Counted from the stretch's first letter, positions 1 to 8,680 are shown. The stretch: DNA of 57,165 nucleotides from Streptomyces olindensis (GCA_000696115.1 JJOH01000105.1:1-57165); one strand, 5' to 3'. Program-made: numbers and translations. The notes: generated from the letters alone by a model not told the origin.

Positions 1-1
1 G

Positions 2-199
2 GTGTGGCTCGGGCTCGCCTGTACATGTCAGATGTGCTGCGGCACGTATCACGACCCGTGGACGGGCGAGCGCAAGGAAGGGCAGTGTGCCAACTGCGAC
101 TGCAGCGGATGCGGCGACTGCTGCAGTTGTTGCGAGTGCTGCGGCAACTGCTGTGACCAGTGTGGCTGCGACGGCTGCGACTGCGGTTGCAGCTGCTGA
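2..199 (+). CDS. Cysteine-rich protein, C-terminal part (5' end outside window)
   Basis: This open frame enters from the left edge and stops at TGA 197-199, so only the last 65 or so codons are visible and the true start is probably outside the window. The visible part has 22 cysteines, mostly as CC, CxC and CxxC pairs alternating with Gly, Asp and Ser, and ends in CGCSC. Such density suggests a metal-binding or heavily disulfide-bonded tail. I do not recognise the family and no membrane segment is visible. A hairpin (arms 212-219 and 241-248) follows the stop. Chance translation of a repetitive TGC-rich stretch cannot be excluded, but GC3 bias fits coding. Confidence 0.55.
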   Translation: MWLGLACTCQMCCGTYHDPWTGERKEGQCANCDCSGCGDCCSCCECCGNCCDQCGCDGCDCGCSC

Positions 200-211
200 G
201 GCGGCGTCAGG

Positions 212-248
212 CCGTCCGGGGAAGCTCCGTCCCCGGCTATCCGGACGG
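212..248 (+). terminator. Terminator-like hairpin after the cysteine-rich gene
   Basis: Arms CCGTCCGG (212-219) and CCGGACGG (241-248) are perfectly complementary, with a further GG/CC pairing inside. There is no T-tract, as is common for Streptomyces terminators. It lies 13 bases after the stop codon at 199. Confidence 0.45.
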
Positions 249-452
249 TCGACTTCCGGACATCCTCGCTTCCGTTCACAGGCCGACGACCCGAAAGGCA
301 CCCTTGCGCCGACCGTCCGTTCGGCCGAATACTCCCTCCAGCGCTTGTCAGGGACACGGCGTGTTCGGAATCCGGACAGCCGGTCCCGGACTGCGCCTCA
401 CGGGCCCACAACCCCACGAGGGCCCCCGACTTCCTTTGTGGAGGAACGAAAA

Positions 453-1358
453 GTGAGGATCAAGCGCACCACCCCCCGCAGCGGCATTTCGAGACGGACC
501 CGGCTGATCGCCGTTTCCACCGGCCTCGTGGCCGCCGCAGCGATCGCGATCCCCAGCGCGAACGCGTCCGACACCCCCAGCACCTTCAGCGCCGCCGAGC
601 TCAAGAGCGCCAGCGGTTCCATACTGAAGGCCGACATCCCGGGCACCGCCTGGGCCGTCGACAGCAAGACCAACCGCGTGCTCGTCACCGTCGACAGCAC
701 GGTCTCCCAGGCCGAGATCGCGAAGATCAAGCAGCAGGCCGGCGCCAACGCCGACGCGCTCACGATCAAGCGCACCCCCGGCAAGTTCAACAAGCTGATC
801 CAGGGCGGCGACGCCATCTATGCGAGTAGCTGGCGCTGCTCCCTCGGCTTCAACGTCCAGAACAGCAGCGGTCAGCAGTTCTTCCTGACCGCCGGCCACT
901 GCACCGACGGCGCGGGCACCTGGTACTCCAACTCCGGCCGCACCACGGTCATCGGCTCGACCACGGGCTCCAGCTTCCCGGGCAACGACTACGGCATCGT
1001 CCGCTACAGCGGCTCCGTCAGCCGGCCCGGCACCGCGAACGGCGTCGACATCACGCGCGCCGCCACGCCCAGCGTGGGCACCACCGTCATCCGCGACGGC
1101 TCCACGACCGGTACGCACAGCGGCCGCGTCACCGCCCTCAACGCCACCGTCAACTACGGCGGCGGCGACGTCGTCTCCGGCCTGATCCAGACCACGGTCT
1201 GCGCCGAGCCCGGTGACTCCGGCGGTCCGCTCTACGGCAGCAACGGCACCGCGTACGGTCTGACCTCCGGCGGCAGCGGCAACTGCTCCTCCGGCGGTAC
1301 GACGTTCTTCCAGCCGGTCGCCGAGGCCCTGAGCGCCTACGGCGTCAGCGTCTACTAG
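453..1358 (+). CDS. Secreted chymotrypsin-like serine protease, streptogrisin B type
   Basis: Extracellular S1-family protease precursor of 301 aa, the usual size for streptogrisin A/B. The GTG start at 453 is preceded by GAGGAACG at 441-448; the frame is open far upstream but without coding support. An Arg/Lys-rich signal peptide ends near an ANA-S junction, followed by a pro-region of about 80 residues that acts as folding chaperone in this family. The mature enzyme starts around the IQGGDAIY motif. The catalytic triad is visible as TAGHC, NDYG and GDSGGP, with paired cysteines around the active-site His and Ser. The C-terminus (SAYGVSVY) matches my memory of streptogrisin B. A T-rich terminator follows, so it is likely monocistronic. 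Confidence 0.93.
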   Translation: MRIKRTTPRSGISRRTRLIAVSTGLVAAAAIAIPSANASDTPSTFSAAELKSASGSILKADIPGTAWAVDSKTNRVLVTVDSTVSQAEIAKIKQQAGANADALTIKRTPGKFNKLIQGGDAIYASSWRCSLGFNVQNSSGQQFFLTAGHCTDGAGTWYSNSGRTTVIGSTTGSSFPGNDYGIVRYSGSVSRPGTANGVDITRAATPSVGTTVIRDGSTTGTHSGRVTALNATVNYGGGDVVSGLIQTTVCAEPGDSGGPLYGSNGTAYGLTSGGSGNCSSGGTTFFQPVAEALSAYGVSVY

Positions 1359-1388
1359 GCCGGTTCGGCCCGCGGTTCGCGGCATCCT

Positions 1389-1421
1389 GCCCCCGTGCGC
1401 TTCGGCGTGCGGGGGCTTTTT
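1389..1421 (+). terminator. Rho-independent terminator after the streptogrisin B-type gene
   Basis: A GCCCCCG-rich stem (1389-1400) pairs with its complement (1405-1416), with two G-U wobbles, across a TTCG loop. It is followed by TTTTT at 1417-1421, 30 bases after the stop codon. Confidence 0.85.
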
Positions 1422-1528
1422 GCGCTCTCAAGTAGGGGCGAAAACCAGCCATGTGCAGACCTCACAGAGTGCGCACATATTACTCACGCGTAATGTTTGC
1501 AGTGCGAACGGGAGTTGATTGGGCCCGA

Positions 1529-1548
1529 TTTGACCGTGCGCGGTCAAA
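1529..1548. promoter_or_regulatory. Inverted repeat upstream of the second protease
   Basis: Arms TTTGACCG (1529-1536) and CGGTCAAA (1541-1548) form a perfect 8+4+8 inverted repeat about 155 bases before the TTG start at 1704. The left arm contains a TTGACC -35-like hexamer. It may be an operator overlapping a promoter. The 1423-1703 interval is otherwise AT-richer leader without a convincing gene. Confidence 0.4.
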
Positions 1549-1703
1549 ATAAGGGGGCGTGCGAAGCGCTGTCTACGCGCGTCTCGAACTCACCCTTGTG
1601 TGCTCCCCGTTGTCCTCGGAATAGTGGGCGCTCGTCAACCAAGCCTTCCGGTTCGCGAGGTCCCCACAACCTCTCGGGCCGACCCCCCACAGGAGGACGT
1701 GAG

Positions 1704-2786
1704 TTGAAGCACCGACGCATACCCAAGCGGCGTGCAGCCGTGGCAGGTGCGGGCATCGCCGCACTGGTCGCCGCGGGAGTGACGTTCCAGACCGCGAACG
1801 CCAGCGAGACCCCGGAGGCCTCCACGCCCCGGACGCTGTCGGTCACGGCGGCCGGAAAGCTCGCCTCGACGCTGGCCAAGGACCTGGGCGCCGACGCGGC
1901 GGGGACGTACTACGACACGAAGAGCAAGAGCCTCGTGGTGAACGTGCTCGACGAGGCCGCCGCGCAAGCCGTCGAGAAGGCCGGGGCCAAGGCGAGAGTC
2001 GTGGCGAACTCCCTCGCCGAACTGAAGAGCGCCCGCAGCACGCTGCAGCAGGACGCGACGATCCCGGGCACCTCCTGGGTGACCGACCCGACGACGAACA
2101 AGGTCGTCGTGACCGCCGACCGTACGGTCTCCAAGGCCGAGTGGACGAAGCTGACGAAGGTCGTCGACGGCCTCGGGGCGAAGGCCGAACTCAAGCGGAC
2201 GAAGGGGGAGTACAAGCCCTTCATCGCCGGTGGCGACGCGATCACCGGGGGCGGTGGCCGCTGCTCGCTGGGCTTCAACGTGGTCAAGGGCGGCGAGCCG
2301 TTCTTCCTGACCGCCGGGCACTGCACCGAGGGCATCTCCACGTGGTCCGACTCCAGCGGCAAGGAGATCGGCACCAACGCGGACTCCAGCTTCCCGGACA
2401 ACGACTACGGGCTGGTCAAGTACACCGCGGACGTGGCTCACCCGAGTGAGGTGAACCTGTACGACGGGTCCACCCAGAAGATCTCCGGTGCCGCGGAGGC
2501 GACCGTCGGCATGGCGGTCGTCCGGAGCGGGTCGACGACGCAGGTGCACGACGGGAAGGTCACGGGGCTGGACGCCACCGTGAACTACGGCAACGGCGAC
2601 ATCGTGAACGGGCTGATCCAGACCGACGTGTGCGCGGAGCCGGGCGACAGCGGGGGCTCGCTGTTCTCGGGTGACAAGGCGATCGGGCTCACGTCCGGTG
2701 GCAGTGGTGACTGCACCTCCGGCGGGGAGACGTTCTTCCAGCCGGTGACGGAGGCGCTGTCCGCCACGGGGACGCAGATCGGCTGA
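1704..2786 (+). CDS. Secreted serine protease, streptogrisin D type
   Basis: A 360-aa S1-family protease precursor. I chose TTG 1704 because AGGAGGA at 1691-1697 sits seven bases upstream and the protein then begins with a basic signal peptide (LKHRRIPKRR) and an ANA-S cleavage site. The nearby GTG 1699 is out of frame. The pro-region, about 145 residues, is longer than that of the preceding protease. The mature part starts at IAGGDAI, with triad motifs TAGHC, NDYG and GDSGGS. The segment around residues HPSEVNLYDGS matches my memory of streptogrisin D, a long-pro-peptide relative of SGPB. The tandem arrangement with the upstream homologue suggests ancient duplication. A strong terminator follows. 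Confidence 0.92.
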   Translation: MKHRRIPKRRAAVAGAGIAALVAAGVTFQTANASETPEASTPRTLSVTAAGKLASTLAKDLGADAAGTYYDTKSKSLVVNVLDEAAAQAVEKAGAKARVVANSLAELKSARSTLQQDATIPGTSWVTDPTTNKVVVTADRTVSKAEWTKLTKVVDGLGAKAELKRTKGEYKPFIAGGDAITGGGGRCSLGFNVVKGGEPFFLTAGHCTEGISTWSDSSGKEIGTNADSSFPDNDYGLVKYTADVAHPSEVNLYDGSTQKISGAAEATVGMAVVRSGSTTQVHDGKVTGLDATVNYGNGDIVNGLIQTDVCAEPGDSGGSLFSGDKAIGLTSGGSGDCTSGGETFFQPVTEALSATGTQIG

Positions 2787-2796
2787 GCATGAGTTC

Positions 2797-2831
2797 GTGA
2801 GCCCCGCCCCTCTTGTGGGGGCGGGGCTTTC
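2797..2831 (+). terminator. Terminator after the streptogrisin D-type gene
   Basis: AGCCCCGCCCC pairs with GGGGCGGGGCT around a short TCTTGTG loop, ending in TTT, about ten bases past the stop codon. Confidence 0.8.
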
Positions 2832-2862
2832 GCGTGTGGGTGCGGCTGTTCGGTGTGCGGCT

Positions 2863-3644
2863 TCACGCCGGGTGTGGAGCGGGGTGTGATGGCCGTGCCC
2901 GCCAGTGCCCAGGCTGCCAGTACCAGCAGCGGGCCGGTCATCGCGTGGTTGTCGAAGTAGGCGATCGAGCGGGTCGACCAGGTGCCGGCGCACGGGGGCA
3001 GGGCGGGGCCGATCGCCTTCCAGGAGGGTGGGAGGAGGGGTGGGGGCAGGTCGCCGCCCGCGCTCGGGTTGCCGAGGACGACCACCAGCAGGATGGCCAG
3101 GCCGATGCCGATCGTGCCGAAGAGCCCCTGGAGGGCGAGGGTGGCCGCGCCCACGGTGAAGATGATCAGGGTGCCCGGGCCCCAGAGGGCCGCGGTGCCG
3201 CCGGGGAGGGCGTCCAGGATGGGGCCGGGGATGAGGGCCCCGCCGAGACCGCCGGTGATCGCGACCAGGGCCATCACCGCCAGGCGGATCGCGGCGCGGG
3301 AGGGGTTGGCGGGTCGTGCCCCGGCGTTGATGGCCGGTGGTGTCGGCGGGGTCGATGATCAGCGCCGCGTCGATGTCCCGGTCCCGGATCCGCTCCCGGG
3401 CCGTGGCCTCGTCCGGCAGGACGCGGGGATCCAGGGGGGAGCCCGGGAGGCGTTCCAGCCGGGTCACCGCTCGGGCGGACGCGTCCCCCCGGGGCGACCA
3501 GGCCGAAGGGCACGTCCTTGGGTTTCGGATCGGGCAGTGCGCCTACGTAGGAGGCGATGAAGAGCAGCTGGAGCGCGAGCACGCCGAGGATGAGCAGGGG
3601 GTGACGGCGTCTCTCACCTCGGCGACGAACGAGCGGTGCGGCAT
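2863..3644 (-). pseudogene. Frameshifted integral membrane protein (DUF3533/ABC-2-like)
   Basis: Reading right to left, a start ATG at 3644-3642 with GGAGG just upstream gives MPHRSFVAEVRDAVTP. The reading frame must then change to continue a hydrophobic helix (LLILGVLALQLLFIAS). The indel lies at the G5 run 3597-3601, where one base seems missing. A second shift is at the C6 run 3485-3490 (one extra base) and a third near 3335. A fourth frame holds four or five more hydrophobic helices (VMALVAITGG onward), and a stop at 2863 would need another shift. The topology, an N-terminal helix, large soluble loop and C-terminal helix bundle, recalls DUF3533/YhgE-type membrane proteins. Either a decayed gene or homopolymer errors in the assembly. 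Confidence 0.6.
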
Positions 3645-3751
3645 GCCTCCACGGTCGAGGGGGTGCGCGGTGTTTCCGCAGGTGGGGCGGGGCCGAACAG
3701 ATGTCGCACATACATTCGAGGATGGGGGTATGGTGGGGGTGAGGTAGCTGG

Positions 3752-3763
3752 GAACAGATGTTC
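3752..3763. promoter_or_regulatory. LexA (SOS) box upstream of dnaE2
   Basis: GAACAGATGTTC followed by GA matches the actinobacterial SOS box pattern GAAC-N4-GTTC exactly. It lies 37 bases before the GTG start at 3800. A degenerate copy (GAACAGATGTCG) occurs at 3695-3706. The box overlaps an in-frame ATG at 3758, which argues against that ATG as translation start. Confidence 0.8.
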
Positions 3764-3799
3764 GAGAGCCGGTGTGGTTCACGAGTGCGGGAGGTGCGT

Positions 3800-6700
3800 G
3801 TGCCGGGCTTCACGCATCTGCACACCGTCTCCGGGTTCTCGTTGCGCTATGGAGCCTCGCACCCGGAGCGGCTGGCCGAACGTGCCTCCGAACGGGGCAT
3901 GGACGCCCTGGCCCTCACCGACCGCGACACGCTTGCCGGTGCCGTCCGGTTCGCCAAGGCCTGCGGGAAGGCGGGGGTCCGTCCGCTGTTCGGCGCGGAT
4001 CTGGCGGTGGCGGGAGCGGAGCCTCCGGGCGCGGCCGGGCGGCAGGGGCGGCGCCGGACCCCGGTGCGCGGCGGCGCCTTCGTCGATGAGTCGGCTCCCC
4101 GGGTGATCTTCCTCGCCCGGGACGGGGCCTGGGGGTGGGGGGAACTGTGCCGGCTCGTCTCGGCCGCCCACGAGGGGGAGGGGACGCCCCTGCTGCCGTG
4201 GGACCGCAACCAGGCCGAGGGACTGACCGTGCTGCTCGGGCCGGACTCGGACGTCGGGCGCGCCCTGGCCGCGGGGCGTCCCGACCGGGCGGCGCGGCTG
4301 CTCGTGCCCTGGCGGGAGGTCTACGGCGACGACCTGCGGCTGGAGGCCGTCTGGCACGGCCGGAAAGGCACCGGGCCCGGGTCGCTGCGGCTGGCCGCCC
4401 GTACCGTCGGGTTCGCCGCCGAGCAGCGGATCCGGCCCGTGCTCACCAACGCCGTGCGGTACGCCGACCCGGGGCTGGGGCCGGTCGCCGACGTGCTGGA
4501 CGCCGCCCGGCGCCTGGTGCCCATCGACCCGACCAAGGAGCTGGACTCCGGGGAGGCCTGGCTCAAGGACCCGGGGGCCATGGTGCGTGCCGCCGAGCGG
4601 ATCGTGGAGGCCGCGGGGTTCCGGCGGGACACCGCTCACCGGCTGGTGGAGCAGACCGAGGCCACGGCCGCCGAGTGCCTGGTCGACCCCGAGGACGACC
4701 TCGGGATCGGGACCGTCCACTTCCCCGAGCCGCACCTGGTCGGCGCCGGGCGCCGCACCGCCCAGCGGACGCTGGCCTCACGGGCGGCGGCGGGCATGGT
4801 GCTGCACGGGTACGACCGGCGGCGGGAGTACTGGGAGCGGATGCACCACGAGCTGGACATCATCGCCCACCACGGCTTCGCCTCCTACTTCCTGACCGTC
4901 GCCCAAGTGGTGGACGACGTACGGAAGATGGGCATCCGGGTCGCCGCCCGGGGGTCCGGCGCCGGGTCGCTCGTCAACCATCTGCTCGGGATCGCGCACG
5001 CTGATCCGATCGAGCACCGGCTGCTGATGGAGCGGTTCCTGTCGAAGGAGCGGGTCGTGCTGCCCGACATCGACATCGACGTGGAGTCCGCGCGCCGGCT
5101 GGAGGTCTACCGCGCGATCATCGACCGGTTCGGCACCGAGCGGGTCGCGACGGTCGCGATGCCGGAGACGTACCGCGTGCGGCACGCGATCCGGGATGTG
5201 GGGGCCGCCCTGTCCATGGACCCGGCCGACATCGACCGCATCGCCAAGTCCTTCCCGCACATCCGGGCGCGGGACGCCCGTGCCGCGCTGGAGGAACTGC
5301 CCGAACTGCGTGCCCTGGCGGGGGAGAAGGAGAAGTACGGGAAGCTGTGGGAGCTGGTCGAGGGTCTTGACGCCCTGCCGCGCGGGGTGGCCATGCACCC
5401 GTGCGGGGTGCTGCTGTCCGACGCCTCCCTGCTCGCCCGTACGCCGGTCATGCCGACCAGCGGTGAGGGCTTTCCGATGTCGCAGTTCGACAAGGACGAC
5501 GTCGAGGACCTCGGGCTGCTGAAGCTCGACGTGCTCGGGGTGCGGATGCAGTCGGCCATGGCGCACGCGGTGGAGGAAGTGGAGCGGGTCACGGGGGAGA
5601 CGGTCGATCTGGACGCCCTGCCGCCGGGGGATCCGGAGACGTACCGGCTGATCCGGTCCACCGAGACGCTCGGCTGCTTCCAGATCGAGTCGCCCGGGCA
5701 GCGGGACCTGGTCGGGCGGCTCCAGCCGGCCGACTTCCACGATCTCGTCGTCGACATCTCGCTGTTCCGGCCCGGGCCGGTCGCCGCCGACATGGTGCGG
5801 CCGTTCATCGAGGCGCGGCACGGGCGGGCGCCGATCCGCTACCCGCACCCGGATCTCGAAGGTCCGCTGAAGGAGACGTACGGGGTCGTCGTCTTCCACG
5901 AGCAGATCATCGACATCGTCGACATCATGACCGGCTGCGGGCGCGGTGAGGCCGACCGGGTGCGGCGCGGGCTGTCCGACCCGGAGTCGCAGGGGCGGAT
6001 CAAGGTGTGGTTCGCGCAGCACGCGGCGGCGAACGGCTATGACGCGGAAACGATTCAGCGGACCTGGGAGATCGTCGAGGCCTTCGGGTCGTACGGCTTC
6101 TGCAAGGCCCACGCGGTCGCCTTCGCCGTACCGACGTACCAGTCGGCGTGGCTGAAGGCGCATCACCCCGCCGCCTTCTACGCGGGGCTGCTCACGCACG
6201 ACCCCGGCATGTACCCGAAGCGGCTGCTGCTGGCGGACGCGCGGCGGCGCGGGGTGCCCGTGCTGCCGTTGGACGTGAACAAGTCGGGGGTCGCACACCG
6301 TATCGAACTGGTGTCCGGTAAATGGGGTCTGCGGTTGGCGCTCTCCGATGTGCACGGCATCAGCGAGGCCGAGGCGGCGCGGATCGCCGAGGGGCAGCCC
6401 TACGCCTCGCTGGTCGACTTCTGGGAGCGGGGCCGGCCCAGCCGTCCGCTGGCCCAGCGGCTCGCGCAGGTGGGCGCGCTGGACGCGTTCGGCGCCAACC
6501 GCCGTGACCTGCAACTGCATCTGACCGAGCTGCACCGGGGCGCGCGGGGCGCGGGCGGCGGCCAACTGCCGCTGGCCGGCGGGCGGAAGACCGCCCCGGC
6601 CGGACTGCCCGACCTCACCTCCGCGGAGCGGCTCAGCGCCGAGCTGGGCGTGCTGTCCATGGACGCCTCACGCAACCTGATGGACGACCACCGGCCGTTC

Positions 6701-7297
6701 CTCGACGAACTGGGCGTGGTGTCGGCGCGGCGGCTGCGCGAGGCCCGGCACGGGGAGACGGTGCTGGTCGCGGGCGCCAAGGCGGCCACCCAGACGCCGC
6801 CGATCCGGTCCGGCAAGCGGGTCATCTTCTCCACCCTGGACGACGGCACGGGCCTGGTCGACCTCGCCTTCTTCGACGACTCCCACGACGCCTGCGCCCA
6901 CACCGTCTTCCACTCCTGGCTGCTGCTGGTGCGCGGGGTGGTGCAGCGGCGCGGCCCGCGCAGCCTCAGCGTGGTCGGGTCCGCCGTCTGGAACCTCGCG
7001 GACCTGCTGGAGGTGCGCCGGGAGGAGGGACTGGAGGGCGTCGCGGCCCGGTTGGCCGGTGCCGGCGATTCCGGTGGGGCCGGCGATGACGGTGAGGGGG
7101 CCGCGCGCCGGCGGCTCGCCGGCTCCGAGGGAGCGCCCGCGCCGGCGGGCTCCGCGGCCCGGGATCCGATGGAGCAGCGGAAGATCCGCATGCCCACGGG
7201 GTACGAGATGCACCCCTGGGCCGATCTGCGCCCCGCGGGCGAAGGGCCCGCGGTGGGAAGAAAGTTGTGGCACCAGAGTCCGGGGAGTGCGGGATGA
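3800..7297 (+). CDS. dnaE2: Error-prone DNA polymerase III alpha subunit DnaE2
   Basis: C-family DNA polymerase of 1165 aa used for translesion synthesis and damage-induced mutagenesis. The GTG start at 3800 follows GGGAGG (3789-3794) and puts the SOS box upstream. The N-terminal PHP domain begins at once (FTHLHTVSGFSL). The palm carries the catalytic aspartate cluster PDIDIDVE near residue 423, and the finger/thumb region includes GCFQIESPGQRDL and FGSYGFCKAHAVAF. A C-terminal OB-fold follows near residues 980-1050 (VIFSTLDDGTGLVDLAFF). After that is a Gly/Ala/Arg-rich linker and a short conserved tail. It overlaps the imuB-like gene by four bases (ATGA), so translation is coupled. Expected to be induced by DNA damage through LexA. 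Confidence 0.95.
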   Translation: MPGFTHLHTVSGFSLRYGASHPERLAERASERGMDALALTDRDTLAGAVRFAKACGKAGVRPLFGADLAVAGAEPPGAAGRQGRRRTPVRGGAFVDESAPRVIFLARDGAWGWGELCRLVSAAHEGEGTPLLPWDRNQAEGLTVLLGPDSDVGRALAAGRPDRAARLLVPWREVYGDDLRLEAVWHGRKGTGPGSLRLAARTVGFAAEQRIRPVLTNAVRYADPGLGPVADVLDAARRLVPIDPTKELDSGEAWLKDPGAMVRAAERIVEAAGFRRDTAHRLVEQTEATAAECLVDPEDDLGIGTVHFPEPHLVGAGRRTAQRTLASRAAAGMVLHGYDRRREYWERMHHELDIIAHHGFASYFLTVAQVVDDVRKMGIRVAARGSGAGSLVNHLLGIAHADPIEHRLLMERFLSKERVVLPDIDIDVESARRLEVYRAIIDRFGTERVATVAMPETYRVRHAIRDVGAALSMDPADIDRIAKSFPHIRARDARAALEELPELRALAGEKEKYGKLWELVEGLDALPRGVAMHPCGVLLSDASLLARTPVMPTSGEGFPMSQFDKDDVEDLGLLKLDVLGVRMQSAMAHAVEEVERVTGETVDLDALPPGDPETYRLIRSTETLGCFQIESPGQRDLVGRLQPADFHDLVVDISLFRPGPVAADMVRPFIEARHGRAPIRYPHPDLEGPLKETYGVVVFHEQIIDIVDIMTGCGRGEADRVRRGLSDPESQGRIKVWFAQHAAANGYDAETIQRTWEIVEAFGSYGFCKAHAVAFAVPTYQSAWLKAHHPAAFYAGLLTHDPGMYPKRLLLADARRRGVPVLPLDVNKSGVAHRIELVSGKWGLRLALSDVHGISEAEAARIAEGQPYASLVDFWERGRPSRPLAQRLAQVGALDAFGANRRDLQLHLTELHRGARGAGGGQLPLAGGRKTAPAGLPDLTSAERLSAELGVLSMDASRNLMDDHRPFLDELGVVSARRLREARHGETVLVAGAKAATQTPPIRSGKRVIFSTLDDGTGLVDLAFFDDSHDACAHTVFHSWLLLVRGVVQRRGPRSLSVVGSAVWNLADLLEVRREEGLEGVAARLAGAGDSGGAGDDGEGAARRRLAGSEGAPAPAGSAARDPMEQRKIRMPTGYEMHPWADLRPAGEGPAVGRKLWHQSPGSAG

Positions 7298-8277
7298 CCA
7301 TCCTCTGCGTACGTTTCCAGCTGCCTCCGGCCCGCGAGGCCGACCTGCCCCGACTGCTCGGGATGCTGGAGGAGTTCACCCCCGTCGTCCAGGCCCTGCC
7401 GCCCGACGGGGCGCTGGCCGACCTGCGGGGCGCCGAGCGGTACTTCGGGCGGGACGCCGTCGAACTGGCCTCGGTGATCCGGGTGCGGTCGCTCGCGCTG
7501 TACGGCGTCGACTGCCTGATCGGCGCCGGGCCCGGGCCGATGCTGGCGCGCGTGGCGCTGCGCGACGCCCTGCCCGGGATGACCTGCGCGGTGCCCGAGG
7601 GGCAGGACGCCATCGCGGAGTTCCTCGCGGACAAGCCCGTCGCCGCGCTGCCCGGCGTGGGCGCCGCGACCGCCCGGACGCTGGGCGAGTACGGCCTCGA
7701 CACCCTCGGCCTGGTCGCCGCCGCACCGCTGTCCACGCTGCAGCGGCTGGTCGGCGCGAAGGCCGGCCGCGAGCTGCACGAGAAGGCGAACGGCGTCGAC
7801 CGCGGCAGGGTCGTGCCGAACGCCGTCTCGCGGTCCCTCGCCGCGGAACGCCCCTTCGAACGCGACGAACTGGACCCGGACCGGCACCGCCGGGCACTGC
7901 TCTCGGCCACCGAGGAGATCGGCGCCCGGCTGCGCGCCCTGGAGAAGGTCTGCCGCACGCTCACCCTCACCGTGCGCTACGCCGACCGGTCCGCCACGAC
8001 CCGCAGCCGCACGCTGACCGAACCGACCGCGCACTCCCCGGCGCTGACCAGGGCCGCGTACCGCATGTACGAGGCGCTCGGGCTGCAGCGCGCCCGGGTC
8101 CGGGCGATCGCCCTGCGCGCCGAGGGGCTCGACCCCGCCGACCAGGCCTCCCACCAGCTGACCTTCGACCCCGTGGACGAGAAGGTCCGCCGCATCGAGG
8201 AGGTCGCCGACCGCGCGCGGGCGAAGTTCGGGCCGCGGGCGGTGATGCCCGGGGGACTAGGGGGACTGGCGGCGTAG
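7294..8277 (+). CDS. imuB: ImuB-like, catalytically degenerate Y-family polymerase
   Basis: A 327-aa DinB-related protein starting at the ATG that overlaps the dnaE2 stop. The thumb helix-hairpin-helix (LPGVGAATARTLGEYG) and little-finger region are clear. The N-terminal fingers/palm segment is short, and the catalytic acidic motifs are not recognisable: the usual first Asp motif is replaced by ILCVRF, and the SxDE motif by LPPDGALADL. That matches ImuB, which lacks polymerase activity and bridges DnaE2 to the beta clamp. A clamp-binding-like motif QLTFD occurs near residue 293. No ImuA' (RecA-like) gene is next to it here, unlike many imuA-imuB-dnaE2 cassettes. Identity as ImuB rather than an inactive DinB paralogue is inference. 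Confidence 0.8.
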   Translation: MTILCVRFQLPPAREADLPRLLGMLEEFTPVVQALPPDGALADLRGAERYFGRDAVELASVIRVRSLALYGVDCLIGAGPGPMLARVALRDALPGMTCAVPEGQDAIAEFLADKPVAALPGVGAATARTLGEYGLDTLGLVAAAPLSTLQRLVGAKAGRELHEKANGVDRGRVVPNAVSRSLAAERPFERDELDPDRHRRALLSATEEIGARLRALEKVCRTLTLTVRYADRSATTRSRTLTEPTAHSPALTRAAYRMYEALGLQRARVRAIALRAEGLDPADQASHQLTFDPVDEKVRRIEEVADRARAKFGPRAVMPGGLGGLAA

Positions 8278-8293
8278 ATCCTCCTGCGTGACG

Positions 8294-8668
8294 TCAGTTG
8301 GCCCACGGCGGCACGAGCCGGGTGCCGTCGGTGAGCCGTGCCTCCAGGCCCACGGAGGTGGTCACCCAGGAGTGCGCGGTCCGGTCGGTGGGGTTCTCGA
8401 CGGTCAGGGTGGCACCGGCGTTGACGATCACGGTGTCGCCCGCCGCGATCCGCTCGGTGCGGCCGTCGAGGGTGATCAGCAGCTCGCCGTCGAGCAGATG
8501 GAAGATCTCCTCCCGGCTGACGGTGTGCGCCGGCGCCTTGAGCCCGGCGGGGATCTCACCGCGCCAGGCGCACAGCTCCTCGCTGCCGCTGCGGGGCGTG
8601 GCGTACGAGACGAAGCGGGCGCCGTGGATCTCGTGGGTGACGGCTTGGGATGCGCGGACGACGGGCAT
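8294..8668 (-). CDS. Small cupin-domain protein
   Basis: A 124-aa single-domain cupin. The start ATG 8668 has GGAGG five bases upstream; an ATG 12 bases further up lacks such spacing. The beta-barrel motifs are visible: an AHTVSREEIFHLLDGE segment (motif 1, with His and Glu metal ligands partly conserved) and DTVIVNAGATLTVEN for motif 2. The partner metal or substrate is unknown. It is divergent from the marR gene at 8749, and its 5' region holds two perfect palindromes, so it is probably the repressor's target. It may bind or modify the small-molecule inducer, but this cannot be told from the sequence. Confidence 0.8.
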   Translation of the reverse strand: MPVVRASQAVTHEIHGARFVSYATPRSGSEELCAWRGEIPAGLKAPAHTVSREEIFHLLDGELLITLDGRTERIAAGDTVIVNAGATLTVENPTDRTAHSWVTTSVGLEARLTDGTRLVPPWAN

Positions 8669-8680
8669 GACGGCCTCCAT

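Noticed and set aside
2..199. RiPP precursor peptide
   Set aside because: No modification enzymes nearby and the 5' end is outside the window.
1635..3467. Long minus-strand open frame across the streptogrisin D-type gene
   Set aside because: Only a short stretch (about 3340-3467) is coding, as part of the broken membrane-protein gene; the rest is antisense Arg/Gly/His-rich shadow.
3758..3799. ATG 3758 as dnaE2 start
   Set aside because: It overlaps the SOS box, lacks a ribosome-binding site and would add a non-homologous Arg-rich leader; GTG 3800 has GGGAGG upstream.
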